Of a DNA stretch of 7,745 nucleotides, positions 1 through 5,829 are shown one piece after another. The number at the start of each line of letters is the position of its first letter. The stretch's first letter is position 1. The DNA comes from Bradyrhizobium sp. (GTDB lineage: Bacteria; Pseudomonadota; Alphaproteobacteria; Rhizobiales; Xanthobacteraceae), in NCBI GenBank assembly GCA_025960445.1, contig JAICIT010000101.1, forward strand, positions 1 to 7,745. The letters run 5' to 3'. Position numbers and translations under genes: made by a program. Under the pieces are notes generated by a model. That model made no database searches. It worked only from the letters and a program-made list of their open reading frames with translations, and was not told the origin of the DNA.

Positions 1-1
1 C

Positions 2-214
2 GTCCTCTGCTATTTAAGTACCAATGACTGCGCCGAGGAAATCGTTACCAGCTCGTCACTGGATCGCAGCGTGTCATTTCAGAGTTGCCTAACGGGTGGC
101 CAAGCCGCACTTGCGCAGTGGAAGGATAGGCATCCGATCTATCGTTCCGAGACTTGGCACATCCAGCGTTATAAATGTGTACCCGGTCATTACGAGGCGA
201 AAGTTCGAGTCTGA
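2..214 (+). CDS. 3' end of a small Cys-containing hypothetical protein (5' truncated by the window edge)
   Basis: Reading frame 2 is open from the first base of the window to a TGA at 212-214 and gives 70 residues without a start, so the gene begins upstream. The translation looks like real protein. It has four Cys (window residues 3, 10, 29, 59), a Trp-Lys-Asp-Arg-His-Pro-x-Tyr stretch at 40-47, and a Trp-His-x-x-Arg-Tyr-Lys-Cys stretch at 52-59. The even number of Cys and the spaced aromatic residues resemble small exported proteins of rhizobia and their relatives, which would carry a signal peptide in the missing part. I do not recognise the family and assign no function. The spurious ORFs on both strands over 89-320 are shadows of this frame or run past its stop. 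Confidence is moderate because the call rests on composition and frame openness only. Confidence 0.5.
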   Translation, partial: VLCYLSTNDCAEEIVTSSSLDRSVSFQSCLTGGQAALAQWKDRHPIYRSETWHIQRYKCVPGHYEAKVRV

Positions 215-528
215 CAGGGGCAGGTGGTCGGCCTCCAGATCGATATTCCCGCGAAAAGTTGCCGACGTATCGGTTGGCGACTCAGAACAGCGCGGCAATA
301 CGCGATTGGTCTGCGGATGAAGCTATAGAGCCTACACATTGACCAGACGTGTGCGATTGCCCGCCGGTTCCGCGCCGCAATTCCCTGGTGGCTTATTCAC
401 GGGCTCGCAGCTTTGTGGCTGCGAAAGAAGGCTTGGCGGAAAAAGCGCTTACCACGTCGCTTGTGGCAATTGAGGGGAACACCCACCTAATATCCAAGCG
501 TTAGGCAAAAACCGCGAGAGTGGTCATC
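215..528. other. gene-free intergenic stretch between the left-edge gene and the DUF1244 gene
   Basis: I see no convincing protein or RNA gene in these roughly 310 bases. The stretch holds one clear perfect hairpin (405-424, listed separately). A short inverted repeat, CCTAA at 486-490 and TTAGG at 501-505, lies just ahead of the DUF1244 ribosome binding site. The promoter of the DUF1244 gene must lie here, but I found no -35/-10 pair with acceptable spacing: TTGTGG at 461 and TAATAT at 488 are 21 bases apart, which is too far. Confidence 0.5.
405..424. other. perfect 7-bp stem-loop in the intergenic region
   Basis: TCGCAGC (405-411) pairs exactly with GCTGCGA (418-424) around a 6-base loop. 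No T-run follows on either strand, so it is not a classical intrinsic terminator. It could help end transcription of the left-edge gene with Rho, or be the remnant of a small repeat. Function unknown. Confidence 0.35.
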
Positions 529-831
529 ATGACGATTGACGACAAAACCAGAACGGAACTTGAGGCCGCGGTTTTTCGACGCCTGGTCGAACATCTGCGC
601 TCCCGAACCGATGTGCAAAATATCGAGCTGATGAACCTCGCGGGCTTCTGTCGCAACTGTCTGTCGAACTGGCTCAAGGAGGCGGCCGATGCGAAAGGCA
701 TCGGCCTGAGCAAGGATGAGAGCCGTGAGGCAGTTTACGGCATGCCTTACGAGACCTGGAAGGCAACATATCAGGGCTCAGCCAGTGCCGAGCAACTCGC
801 CGCAATGAAAAAGGCCTCGAGCGGGCATTGA
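529..831 (+). CDS. DUF1244 domain-containing protein
   Basis: This 100-residue protein matches the DUF1244 family (Pfam PF06844), small soluble proteins found mainly in proteobacteria and without a known function. Family hallmarks visible here are the segment N-L-A-G-F-C-R-N-C-L-S-N-W-L (residues 37-49), with a C-x-x-C pair at Cys41/Cys44, and the block A-V-Y-G-M-P-Y-E-T-W-K at 68-78. Length is normal for the family, and the domain fills the whole protein. I prefer the ATG at 529 because GAGAG at 516-520 sits 8 bases ahead as a Shine-Dalgarno. A GTG at 520 in the same frame would add three residues (M-V-I) but has no better ribosome site. There is no signal peptide or membrane segment, so the protein is cytoplasmic. 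It lies 232 bases upstream of gapR on the same strand, with a GC-rich hairpin directly after its stop. The C-x-x-C could bind metal or act in redox chemistry; that is a guess. Confidence 0.88.
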   Translation: MTIDDKTRTELEAAVFRRLVEHLRSRTDVQNIELMNLAGFCRNCLSNWLKEAADAKGIGLSKDESREAVYGMPYETWKATYQGSASAEQLAAMKKASSGH

Positions 832-834
832 TCT

Positions 835-855
835 CGCGCGCAAAGCTTGCGCGCG
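835..855 (+). terminator. GC-rich hairpin directly after the DUF1244 stop codon
   Basis: CGCGCGCAA (835-843) pairs perfectly with TTGCGCGCG (847-855) around a 3-base loop, starting 3 bases after the TGA. The 9-bp, mostly GC stem is stable, but no U-tract follows. It is therefore either a weak or Rho-assisted terminator, or an mRNA 3'-stabilising structure. If it terminates, gapR needs its own promoter in 856-1063. A TTGACG at 953-958 could be a -35 element, but I see no good -10 at the right distance. Confidence 0.4.
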
Positions 856-1063
856 TCTGAACGACAAGCCACGTTCGATTCGGCGCGCGAACGCGATTTC
901 TTGGCAAACATTTTTCTCCTGTGGGCGGCGCTGTGGATGAGCGCGATGTCGCCTTGACGCAAGGCGCTGCACTCTTGAGGGTCATTTGGGATGCGGTGCG
1001 TGGTGAAGCGTGCGGCGCTTCCACTTTCGCCTCAAACCCCTCAGTTCCATTCAGGAGTAGCCG

Positions 1064-1336
1064 ATGGCCGTTTCTGCTGCCGCCGTCCAGGAAGCGCCCG
1101 CCACCAAATTCGCCAAAGACCAGCTCAAGGCCATCATCGAGCGTATCGAGCGGCTGGAAGAAGAAAAGAAGACGATCTCGGACGATATCCGTGACGTCTA
1201 TGCGGAAGCCAAGGGCAACGGCTTCGACGTCAAGGCGCTGCGCGCGATCGTGCGGTTGCGCAAGCAGGACGCCAACGAGCGCGCCGAGCAGGAAACCATC
1301 CTGGAAACCTATATGCAGGCGCTCGGAATGCTGTGA
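1064..1336 (+). CDS. gapR: GapR family nucleoid-associated DNA-binding protein (formerly DUF2312)
   Basis: The 90-residue product is a GapR homologue. In Caulobacter, GapR binds AT-rich, overtwisted (positively supercoiled) DNA ahead of replication and transcription complexes, stimulates type II topoisomerases, and is needed for normal replication and division. Family features seen here are a charged helical, coiled-coil region at about residues 19-47 (Glu/Lys-rich, heptad-like) and the highly conserved block around 46-69 containing [12 protein letters not shown] and R-L-R-K-Q-D. The conserved lysines of this block line the DNA channel in the known structures. The first 15 or so residues are Ala-rich and variable, as in other members. 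The ATG is supported by AGGAG at 1053-1057, 6 bases upstream. The gene follows the DUF1244 gene on the same strand and converges on the DUF882 peptidase gene, with 90 bases between the two stop codons. Confidence 0.93.
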   Translation: MAVSAAAVQEAPATKFAKDQLKAIIERIERLEEEKKTISDDIRDVYAEAKGNGFDVKALRAIVRLRKQDANERAEQETILETYMQALGML

Positions 1337-1347
1337 GCCGCAGATTC

Positions 1348-1368
1348 GATCCGAAACAGGGTCGGATC
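1348..1368 (+). terminator. possible terminator hairpin after gapR
   Basis: GATCCGA (1348-1354) pairs exactly with TCGGATC (1362-1368) around a 7-base loop, 11 bases after the gapR stop and between two convergent genes. There is no real U-tract on either strand, so as an intrinsic terminator it is weak. The position is what supports the call. Confidence 0.4.
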
Positions 1369-1409
1369 ACATCGTCTCGTCATCTGAGCCTGGCAGTGCG
1401 GAGTGATAA

Positions 1410-1423
1410 TGCGCCGAAGCGCA
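1410..1423 (-). terminator. UUCG-tetraloop hairpin just after the DUF882 gene
   Basis: On the minus strand TGCGC, TTCG, GCGCA form a 5-bp stem capped by a C(UUCG)G tetraloop, the most stable common RNA tetraloop. It begins 3 bases after the stop codon of the DUF882 gene and is followed by TTATC, a poor U-tract. Likely a 3'-end or termination structure for that mRNA. Confidence 0.45.
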
Positions 1424-1426
1424 AGC

Positions 1427-3052
1427 TCAGCGCAGTGATGCGGTCTGCGTGACAAAAGATTGGGTCGCAAGCCTTGCCGTAGCCGATCCGGTGAAACGGT
1501 CGCTGAGCATCCCCATCTGCGGATCGCCTGAGAACGCGATGACGATCGCAGCTTGAGGTTTGTCGAAGTACACCCGCAAAAGGCTCATATCGGCGTCGCC
1601 CATCACAGTGGTGTTCATCGAGGTACTTGCGCTCGGAGCCAAAATCATCACCCGCATCCAGAGATCGTTACCGCGAGAGGCGGCCGCAAGCCGCGTCGAT
1701 GTTGCGATCAGATCGTCCTGACCCTGCGCTCCCTTGGCAACCACGGTGTCGATCGTGGTAGCGGCGGCCGCCACGCTGCGCAGGGAAGCGGAGCCGCGCA
1801 AGCCGCGGGGTATCGGGGCGCTCGCCGCGACCACGTTGGAATGATCAACCAGCGATGAGGCAGGCGGCGCGTAGGCCAGCGCCTGCAGCGGCGAGGAGAT
1901 CGCGGCGGTGGGCTGCGGGTCGGCGGCGGCGAGCGCCCGGCTCGCTGCATTCGCCACGGCCTGAGCCGGCGTAACCTGTTTCGGCATTCCGTCCGCATCA
2001 TCCCAGAAGCCGCGAGCATTGATGATGTCAGCGGGTGTTTGTGGTTTGGTCTCGGCTGTCTGGCTCGAAGGCGTCTGCTTGAGCGAGGGCTGAATCCCCT
2101 GCGCGTCGGCGGAGGCGAGCTGCAAAGTTCCGGCGATGCTGGGCTTTGCGCGCGGTATCGGCACGGGCTCAGTCGATTTGGCAGAAGCGTTGGAGGCGAT
2201 CAGCCGCGGGGCAGCCTTTTCAGCAGCGCTTGTGCCTTCGTCTTCGTCATCGCTCGATTTGGATTTGAAGCTGAACAAGGCGGCGAAGAACCCGCGCGGC
2301 CCGCTCATGCTCGAGGCGTCGTCACCGCCGCGTTTTTCGATATCGGCGCGGGCAAGCTCATATCCGCTGAGCGGGTTGCCGTCGGACGGAATGTGCACGG
2401 TGCGCCCATCCGGGAAAACCCGCGCCAATTGATCATGCGTCATGCGCGGCCAGTGGCGGATGCTGCCGGTATCGAGGTGGACAAACGGAGATCCCGAGGT
2501 CGGATAGAATCCGACGCCGCCGCGTTGCAGGCGCAGTCCGGCGAACCGGATCTGCTCAAGCGGCACGTCCGGAATGAAGAAATCCATGGCGTGCCCGAGC
2601 ATGTGCTGGCTGAAGCGCGCCACTCCGGAGGAACGGCGGCGAAGCATGGCGTTAGTGGCGGGCGAGCGATACGAGGAGATAATCTGGATCGGCTTCTTGG
2701 CGTCGACGTCGCGGTAGACCTCCCACAGGATGTCGAACAGATGACGATCCATGGTTGTCTGTTCCTGGGTGCGCCAATCGCGGAGATAGTGATTGAGCTG
2801 CTTTAGCGCCTCTTCGTCATAGCGGCCGTCGCGCTTGAAGGTGACAGTGAGGTCTTCATCGGAATGGGTGTGGTGGAACGAAAGCGTGCGGGTTTCGTTC
2901 AGCGCGGTCGCGTCGTGGACCGATCCGGCCCCAAGCAGGAGCAATAGGGAAGTCAGGCCGAGATGATACCCGGCCTTCGGCAGCGACAGTGATTTGAATT
3001 GGCGTGCGAAACCAGTCAGCACCAACAAGCCCACCCAGAGATGACCGACCAA
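1427..3052 (-). CDS. DUF882 / M15-type zinc peptidase, YcbK (MepK)-like, with a long C-terminal extension
   Basis: Likely an exported murein endopeptidase. The catalytic domain (about residues 55-215, counted from the longest start) matches DUF882/peptidase M15A. S-x-H-x-x-G-x-A-x-D is present as Ser148, His150, Gly153, Ala155 and Asp157, and F-V-H-L-D gives His192, so the zinc ligands His150, Asp157 and His192 are all kept. The E. coli member YcbK/MepK cleaves mDAP-mDAP (3-3) cross-links. A hydrophobic stretch at 30-43 ending near A-T-A (48-50) looks like a signal peptide. Beyond about residue 245 comes a tail of some 300 residues, first Ser/Ala/Pro-rich and then an ordered-looking segment at about 461-541. 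E. coli MepK, at 182 residues, lacks this tail. The start is uncertain: there is no in-frame ATG upstream of the signal peptide. TTG at 3052, GTG at 3034 and GTG at 3022 are candidates; the last leaves a conventional signal peptide. The L,D-transpeptidase gene lies upstream on the same strand, and two CtrA boxes precede this gene. Confidence 0.88.
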   Translation of the reverse strand: MVGHLWVGLLVLTGFARQFKSLSLPKAGYHLGLTSLLLLLGAGSVHDATALNETRTLSFHHTHSDEDLTVTFKRDGRYDEEALKQLNHYLRDWRTQEQTTMDRHLFDILWEVYRDVDAKKPIQIISSYRSPATNAMLRRRSSGVARFSQHMLGHAMDFFIPDVPLEQIRFAGLRLQRGGVGFYPTSGSPFVHLDTGSIRHWPRMTHDQLARVFPDGRTVHIPSDGNPLSGYELARADIEKRGGDDASSMSGPRGFFAALFSFKSKSSDDEDEGTSAAEKAAPRLIASNASAKSTEPVPIPRAKPSIAGTLQLASADAQGIQPSLKQTPSSQTAETKPQTPADIINARGFWDDADGMPKQVTPAQAVANAASRALAAADPQPTAAISSPLQALAYAPPASSLVDHSNVVAASAPIPRGLRGSASLRSVAAAATTIDTVVAKGAQGQDDLIATSTRLAAASRGNDLWMRVMILAPSASTSMNTTVMGDADMSLLRVYFDKPQAAIVIAFSGDPQMGMLSDRFTGSATARLATQSFVTQTASLR

Positions 3053-3086
3053 AGAACTCGTCCGCTACCCCGCGCGGCGGAAGAGA

Positions 3087-3102
3087 GTTAATCCAGTCTT
3101 AA
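3087..3102 (-). promoter_or_regulatory. CtrA box (start-proximal of two) upstream of the DUF882 peptidase gene
   Basis: On the minus strand this reads TTAA-GACTGGA-TTAAC, an exact match to the CtrA consensus TTAA-N7-TTAAC. It lies 34 bases upstream of the TTG at 3052 and about 64 upstream of the GTG at 3022, and points toward the gene. A position this near the start could overlap the promoter core, allowing activation or repression. Confidence 0.72.
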
Positions 3103-3111
3103 TTCGGGCGG

Positions 3112-3127
3112 GTTAATTCACACTTAA
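3112..3127 (-). promoter_or_regulatory. CtrA box (start-distal of two) upstream of the DUF882 peptidase gene
   Basis: On the minus strand this reads TTAA-GTGTGAA-TTAAC, again an exact TTAA-N7-TTAAC. It has the same orientation as the box at 3087-3102 and begins 25 bases from it, so the two could hold cooperatively bound CtrA dimers. No good sigma-70 -35/-10 pair is evident around it, as is usual for CtrA-dependent promoters. Confidence 0.75.
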
Positions 3128-3214
3128 ACCCACCCCCCAAGTCAGGCTGAAGCTAACCCGGCGAGTATGGCGAAAAAGTGCCGCGGTTAAATGCTCTGGG
3201 AGCACGGGGAAAAG

Positions 3215-3250
3215 TCAAAAGGGCCTCGCCGGAAAGCGAAGCCCTTTTGA
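3215..3250 (-). terminator. strong intrinsic terminator of the L,D-transpeptidase gene
   Basis: TCAAAAGGGC (3215-3224) is the exact reverse complement of GCCCTTTTGA (3241-3250). The stem continues inward through a U-G wobble and TCGC/GCGA to about 15 bp with a 6-base loop. Read on the minus strand, the GC-rich core ends in TTTT, starting 36 bases after the stop of the L,D-transpeptidase gene. The plus strand carries the same stem with its own TTTT, so it could also act the other way, although no plus-strand gene ends nearby. It separates the L,D-transpeptidase and DUF882 transcripts. Confidence 0.88.
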
Positions 3251-3286
3251 TTGACGATCGATCGAATCGGACGGGCTAAGCTCCGC

Positions 3287-5446
3287 TCAGCGGGTGTACA
3301 GCCGACGAGTTGGCCTGGGCGGGATGGGAGCCGGCGGCGTCGGAATTCCAAACAGCCGATCGAAGAAGGACGGTCCGGAAGAATAGCTATTGTTGTAGCC
3401 ACCGGACGGATAGCTGTTATCACTCGCGAAGTTCACGCCGGCCGGCAAATTGCCCACTGGATGGGAGTAGCTCGGCTGCGAGTGCGCGATCACGTTTTCC
3501 AGATCCTTATTTCTGGAATTGTGCAATAGCGCCACCATGGTGGCGTCGCGCCCATACACATCCCTTCGAAACTGCAGCTTGCCGGCATCATCCACAAATG
3601 CCGTCTGATACGTGATGTTGACCGGGATGGGCGTCGGAAACTTCAGATCGATTTCGCTGTGGCCGTACATGCTGCGGATTCGCTCCGGCGTGTAATGCTC
3701 ATTCGGCATGGTGATGTTGAGCAAAGTCGCCGCGTATTGATCCGGATTCTGCACGCGCATGCAGCCATGGCTGAAGGCACGCTCTTCTTTGGAGAACAAA
3801 TGCTTGTCGGGCGTGTCATGCTGATAGACGAGGAATTTGTTCGGGAAATTGAAGCGAATACGGCCGAGTGCATTGGCCTCGCCCGGCGGCTGCGAAATAT
3901 GGATGCTGCCGTCGCGGGCGCGTTCGAGTTTCAGCCCCATGCGCTGCAGCACAGTGGGATCCTGCTGCAGGGCCGGGAGATATTCATTGTAGATGATTGA
4001 TGGCGGGACGTTCCAGGTCGGGTTGACCGTGATGAATTTCATGGTCTCGGTCAAAAGCGGCGTCGCATGGATGCCGGGCTGTCCGGCGACCACTTTGGTG
4101 GTCCAGACCGGCGCACCGTTTTGCATCACCTTGAGCGTAAAGTCGGGGATGTTGAGAATGACATAGGCGTTGCCGACCGACGGCGCACCAAGCTGCCGCG
4201 GCAGCCAGCGCCACCGTTCCATATTGACGATCACGGTATCGATCTGGCGGTCGCGCTTCGGGCTGTTGATTGCCCTGATGGTTCGCTCGTCCAGAACGCC
4301 GGTGGGCTTCAGATCGGCGCCAGCCTGGAATTTGCGCACCGCCTCCGCGACCTTCGCATCGTAACGGGTATCGTGCGGATTTTCGGTGATGCCGAGCTTG
4401 GCGCGGAGCTGCGGCACGCGCGCGTCTTCCACCGCAATCGCCGGCTGCTTCTTGCCGTGCGCCGGCGTGAACTTGAGCGTCGGTCCTTCGGCGATCTGAA
4501 TCACCGGGCCGCCACCTTGGCCGCGCAGCTCGGCCAGTTTCGCCTTCAATTCGCGATAGAGTTTGTGCGGCGGATTGTAGCTCTCAAGCGCCGCCGAAGC
4601 GTCCTTGGCGGAGGTGATATTCGCCAGCACTTCATTCGCATCGATCGGGTGTTCCGGATATTGAATGTCGCCGCTGACCTGAGACCAATGCATCCGGCCG
4701 CTCTGCGCCTGGCGGGCGTAATCCAGCATGCTGGCGGTCAGCTTTAGATCGGCTTCCGCGAGGACATCAGGATTGGCGCCAGCGGCAAAGTCCGGCACGG
4801 GATAATCGGAAGGATTCAAGCCGTCCGACGCTGCATCTTTCAATCTCGAAATCACTGCCTTGGCGGTTGGCGTCAACGTGCCGCCCTGGGTCCACAACGG
4901 CGCAAACTCACGCGCGTTGTAGAATTTCTCCACGGCGGCTCGCTCGGCCTTGCGGTCAAAATAGCGCACCGATTTCGCGCCCATTAATTCGCGCAGTTTC
5001 TCGGCCACCGGCTGATCCGCGGGCGCCACGTTGCTGGCAGCCTTGGTTGCTTCCTTCGGCGGCTCGGCGGCCGGTGCTGCAGCAGCCCCGGCGGGCGGCG
5101 CAACCGGCGTGGTGGTGGCGGTGTCCTTTTTACTGGTGTCAGCGTTGGTATCGCTGGGCGGAGCGGTGACGACATCGGACGGCTTGCTGGCAGGTGGCGG
5201 CTCGACTGCCTTCGCCGTCTCCTGCGCCGGCACCACGGTGTCGAGCTTGAAATCACCAATGCTCGGCGGCGGGAGATTTGCGGGTTCGGGGCGCGGGATC
5301 GCTGCATCAATTGCGAGTTCTGCGGCGCTGTTGCGAACGGGATCGGTCTGGGAGAATGCCGAAGTCGCGCAAACCGTGAGGAAGGTGGCGGCGACCGCCG
5401 TCAGTACGCGGTCAAATCCAGCACGGGTCTTCACACAGTCACGCAT
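3287..5446 (-). CDS. L,D-transpeptidase of the YcbB/LdtD type (YkuD catalytic domain)
   Basis: A periplasmic enzyme expected to form 3-3 (mDAP-mDAP) cross-links in peptidoglycan from tetrapeptide donors by a beta-lactam-tolerant cysteine mechanism. Domains in order: signal peptide (about residues 1-32, ending A-F-S before Gln33); a Pro/Ala/Thr-rich linker (about 50-145); the YcbB scaffold-like domain (about 146-310, including E-F-A-P-L-W-T-Q-G-G); a peptidoglycan-binding repeat (about 344-394, with Y-D-A-K-V-A-E-A-V-R-K-F-Q and T-G-V-L-D); the YkuD catalytic domain (about 426-585); and a Ser/Tyr/Pro-rich tail from about 650. The catalytic signature S-H-G-C-M-R-V gives His560, Cys562 and Arg564, and the upstream conserved His of H-D-T-P is His543, so the active site is complete. 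At 719 residues it exceeds E. coli LdtD (615), mostly through the linker and tail. The ATG at 5446 has AAGGGG about 8 bases ahead and leads straight into a good signal peptide. The gene ends at a strong terminator. Confidence 0.94.
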   Translation of the reverse strand: MRDCVKTRAGFDRVLTAVAATFLTVCATSAFSQTDPVRNSAAELAIDAAIPRPEPANLPPPSIGDFKLDTVVPAQETAKAVEPPPASKPSDVVTAPPSDTNADTSKKDTATTTPVAPPAGAAAAPAAEPPKEATKAASNVAPADQPVAEKLRELMGAKSVRYFDRKAERAAVEKFYNAREFAPLWTQGGTLTPTAKAVISRLKDAASDGLNPSDYPVPDFAAGANPDVLAEADLKLTASMLDYARQAQSGRMHWSQVSGDIQYPEHPIDANEVLANITSAKDASAALESYNPPHKLYRELKAKLAELRGQGGGPVIQIAEGPTLKFTPAHGKKQPAIAVEDARVPQLRAKLGITENPHDTRYDAKVAEAVRKFQAGADLKPTGVLDERTIRAINSPKRDRQIDTVIVNMERWRWLPRQLGAPSVGNAYVILNIPDFTLKVMQNGAPVWTTKVVAGQPGIHATPLLTETMKFITVNPTWNVPPSIIYNEYLPALQQDPTVLQRMGLKLERARDGSIHISQPPGEANALGRIRFNFPNKFLVYQHDTPDKHLFSKEERAFSHGCMRVQNPDQYAATLLNITMPNEHYTPERIRSMYGHSEIDLKFPTPIPVNITYQTAFVDDAGKLQFRRDVYGRDATMVALLHNSRNKDLENVIAHSQPSYSHPVGNLPAGVNFASDNSYPSGGYNNSYSSGPSFFDRLFGIPTPPAPIPPRPTRRLYTR

Positions 5447-5827
5447 TGTCGCACCCCTTTTGGGCGAACTGCCCCGACATGGAACAGTTTCCTCGCTTCA
5501 GTCCGGACAGCTTTGGCTAAACCGTCGGTCTCATCGGATTTGAAACGCCATTCAGTAACGTTCGCAGCTAATGTTTGTTCTTTCCTGAACGCGTTCCAAG
5601 GCTTTTGTTTGGTACGCCTGCACGCAACCGTTCCGACGCCGACGTTACATGGGTGCCCCTCGAGCGGCCAGCGCTACGGGGACAACTCACGACAAACTGA
5701 CTTCAAAGCACCCACTTTGCAACGGATTGCGCGGTTTTGCTACGCGCTTTCACCTTCGTCTGTCACCGCCAGGCAACGGTTGGACGCTTCCCGGGATTCG
5801 AAAAAACCGTCAGCTTCCGAGCGAAGG
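5447..5827. other. gene-free stretch between the sigma-54 activator and the L,D-transpeptidase gene
   Basis: These 381 bases carry no protein gene I can support. The plus-strand frame starting at 5513 has unconvincing composition and runs antisense into the activator gene. The stretch must contain the L,D-transpeptidase promoter, but I see no TTAA-N7-TTAA CtrA box here, unlike the promoter regions on either side. A 10-bp palindrome GAACGCGTTC at 5587-5596 and several loose GTTC/GAAC words (5560, 5577) are present. Their spacing does not fit the alphaproteobacterial LexA motif GTTC-N7-GTTC. Confidence 0.5.
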
Positions 5828-5829
5828 CT
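5801..5829 (-). terminator. possible intrinsic terminator of the sigma-54 activator gene
   Basis: On the minus strand AGC(C)TTC pairs with GAAGCT around a 5-base loop (5829 to 5812, with one bulged C), overlapping the stop codon. Five bases later comes a run of six T (5806-5801). The short stem and the gap before the T-run make this a modest candidate. Confidence 0.35.

Noticed and set aside
152..168. TTGGCAC... as a sigma-54 promoter
   Set aside because: The GC element comes 8 bases after the GG where 10 are needed, and the site is inside the left-edge coding frame.
201..211. AGTTCGAGTCT resembling a tRNA T-loop
   Set aside because: No matching acceptor stem, D-arm or anticodon arm can be built around it, and it lies inside the end of an open reading frame.
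486..505. CCTAA...TTAGG inverted repeat as an operator for the DUF1244 gene
   Set aside because: Only 5 bp per arm with a 10-base gap; too short to distinguish from chance and not matching a motif I know.
921..1406. 161-codon plus-strand ORF overlapping gapR
   Set aside because: Ser/Arg/Pro-rich out-of-frame reading of gapR; gapR itself has a good ribosome site and a recognised family.
2039..2806. 255-codon plus-strand ORF antisense to the DUF882 gene
   Set aside because: It mirrors the high-GC third-position bias of the real minus-strand gene, has no recognisable domain, and overlaps the conserved catalytic region.
4067..4747. 226-codon plus-strand ORF antisense to the L,D-transpeptidase gene
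   Set aside because: Arg/His/Leu-rich shadow translation with no family resemblance; the opposite strand encodes clear conserved domains.
4983..4998. TTAATTCGCGCAGTT as a CtrA box
   Set aside because: The second half is AGTT, not TTAA, and it lies inside the L,D-transpeptidase coding region.
5560..5596. GTTC/GAAC repeats as a LexA (SOS) operator
   Set aside because: Spacings are wrong for the alphaproteobacterial motif GTTC-N7-GTTC, and the downstream gene is not an SOS-type gene.
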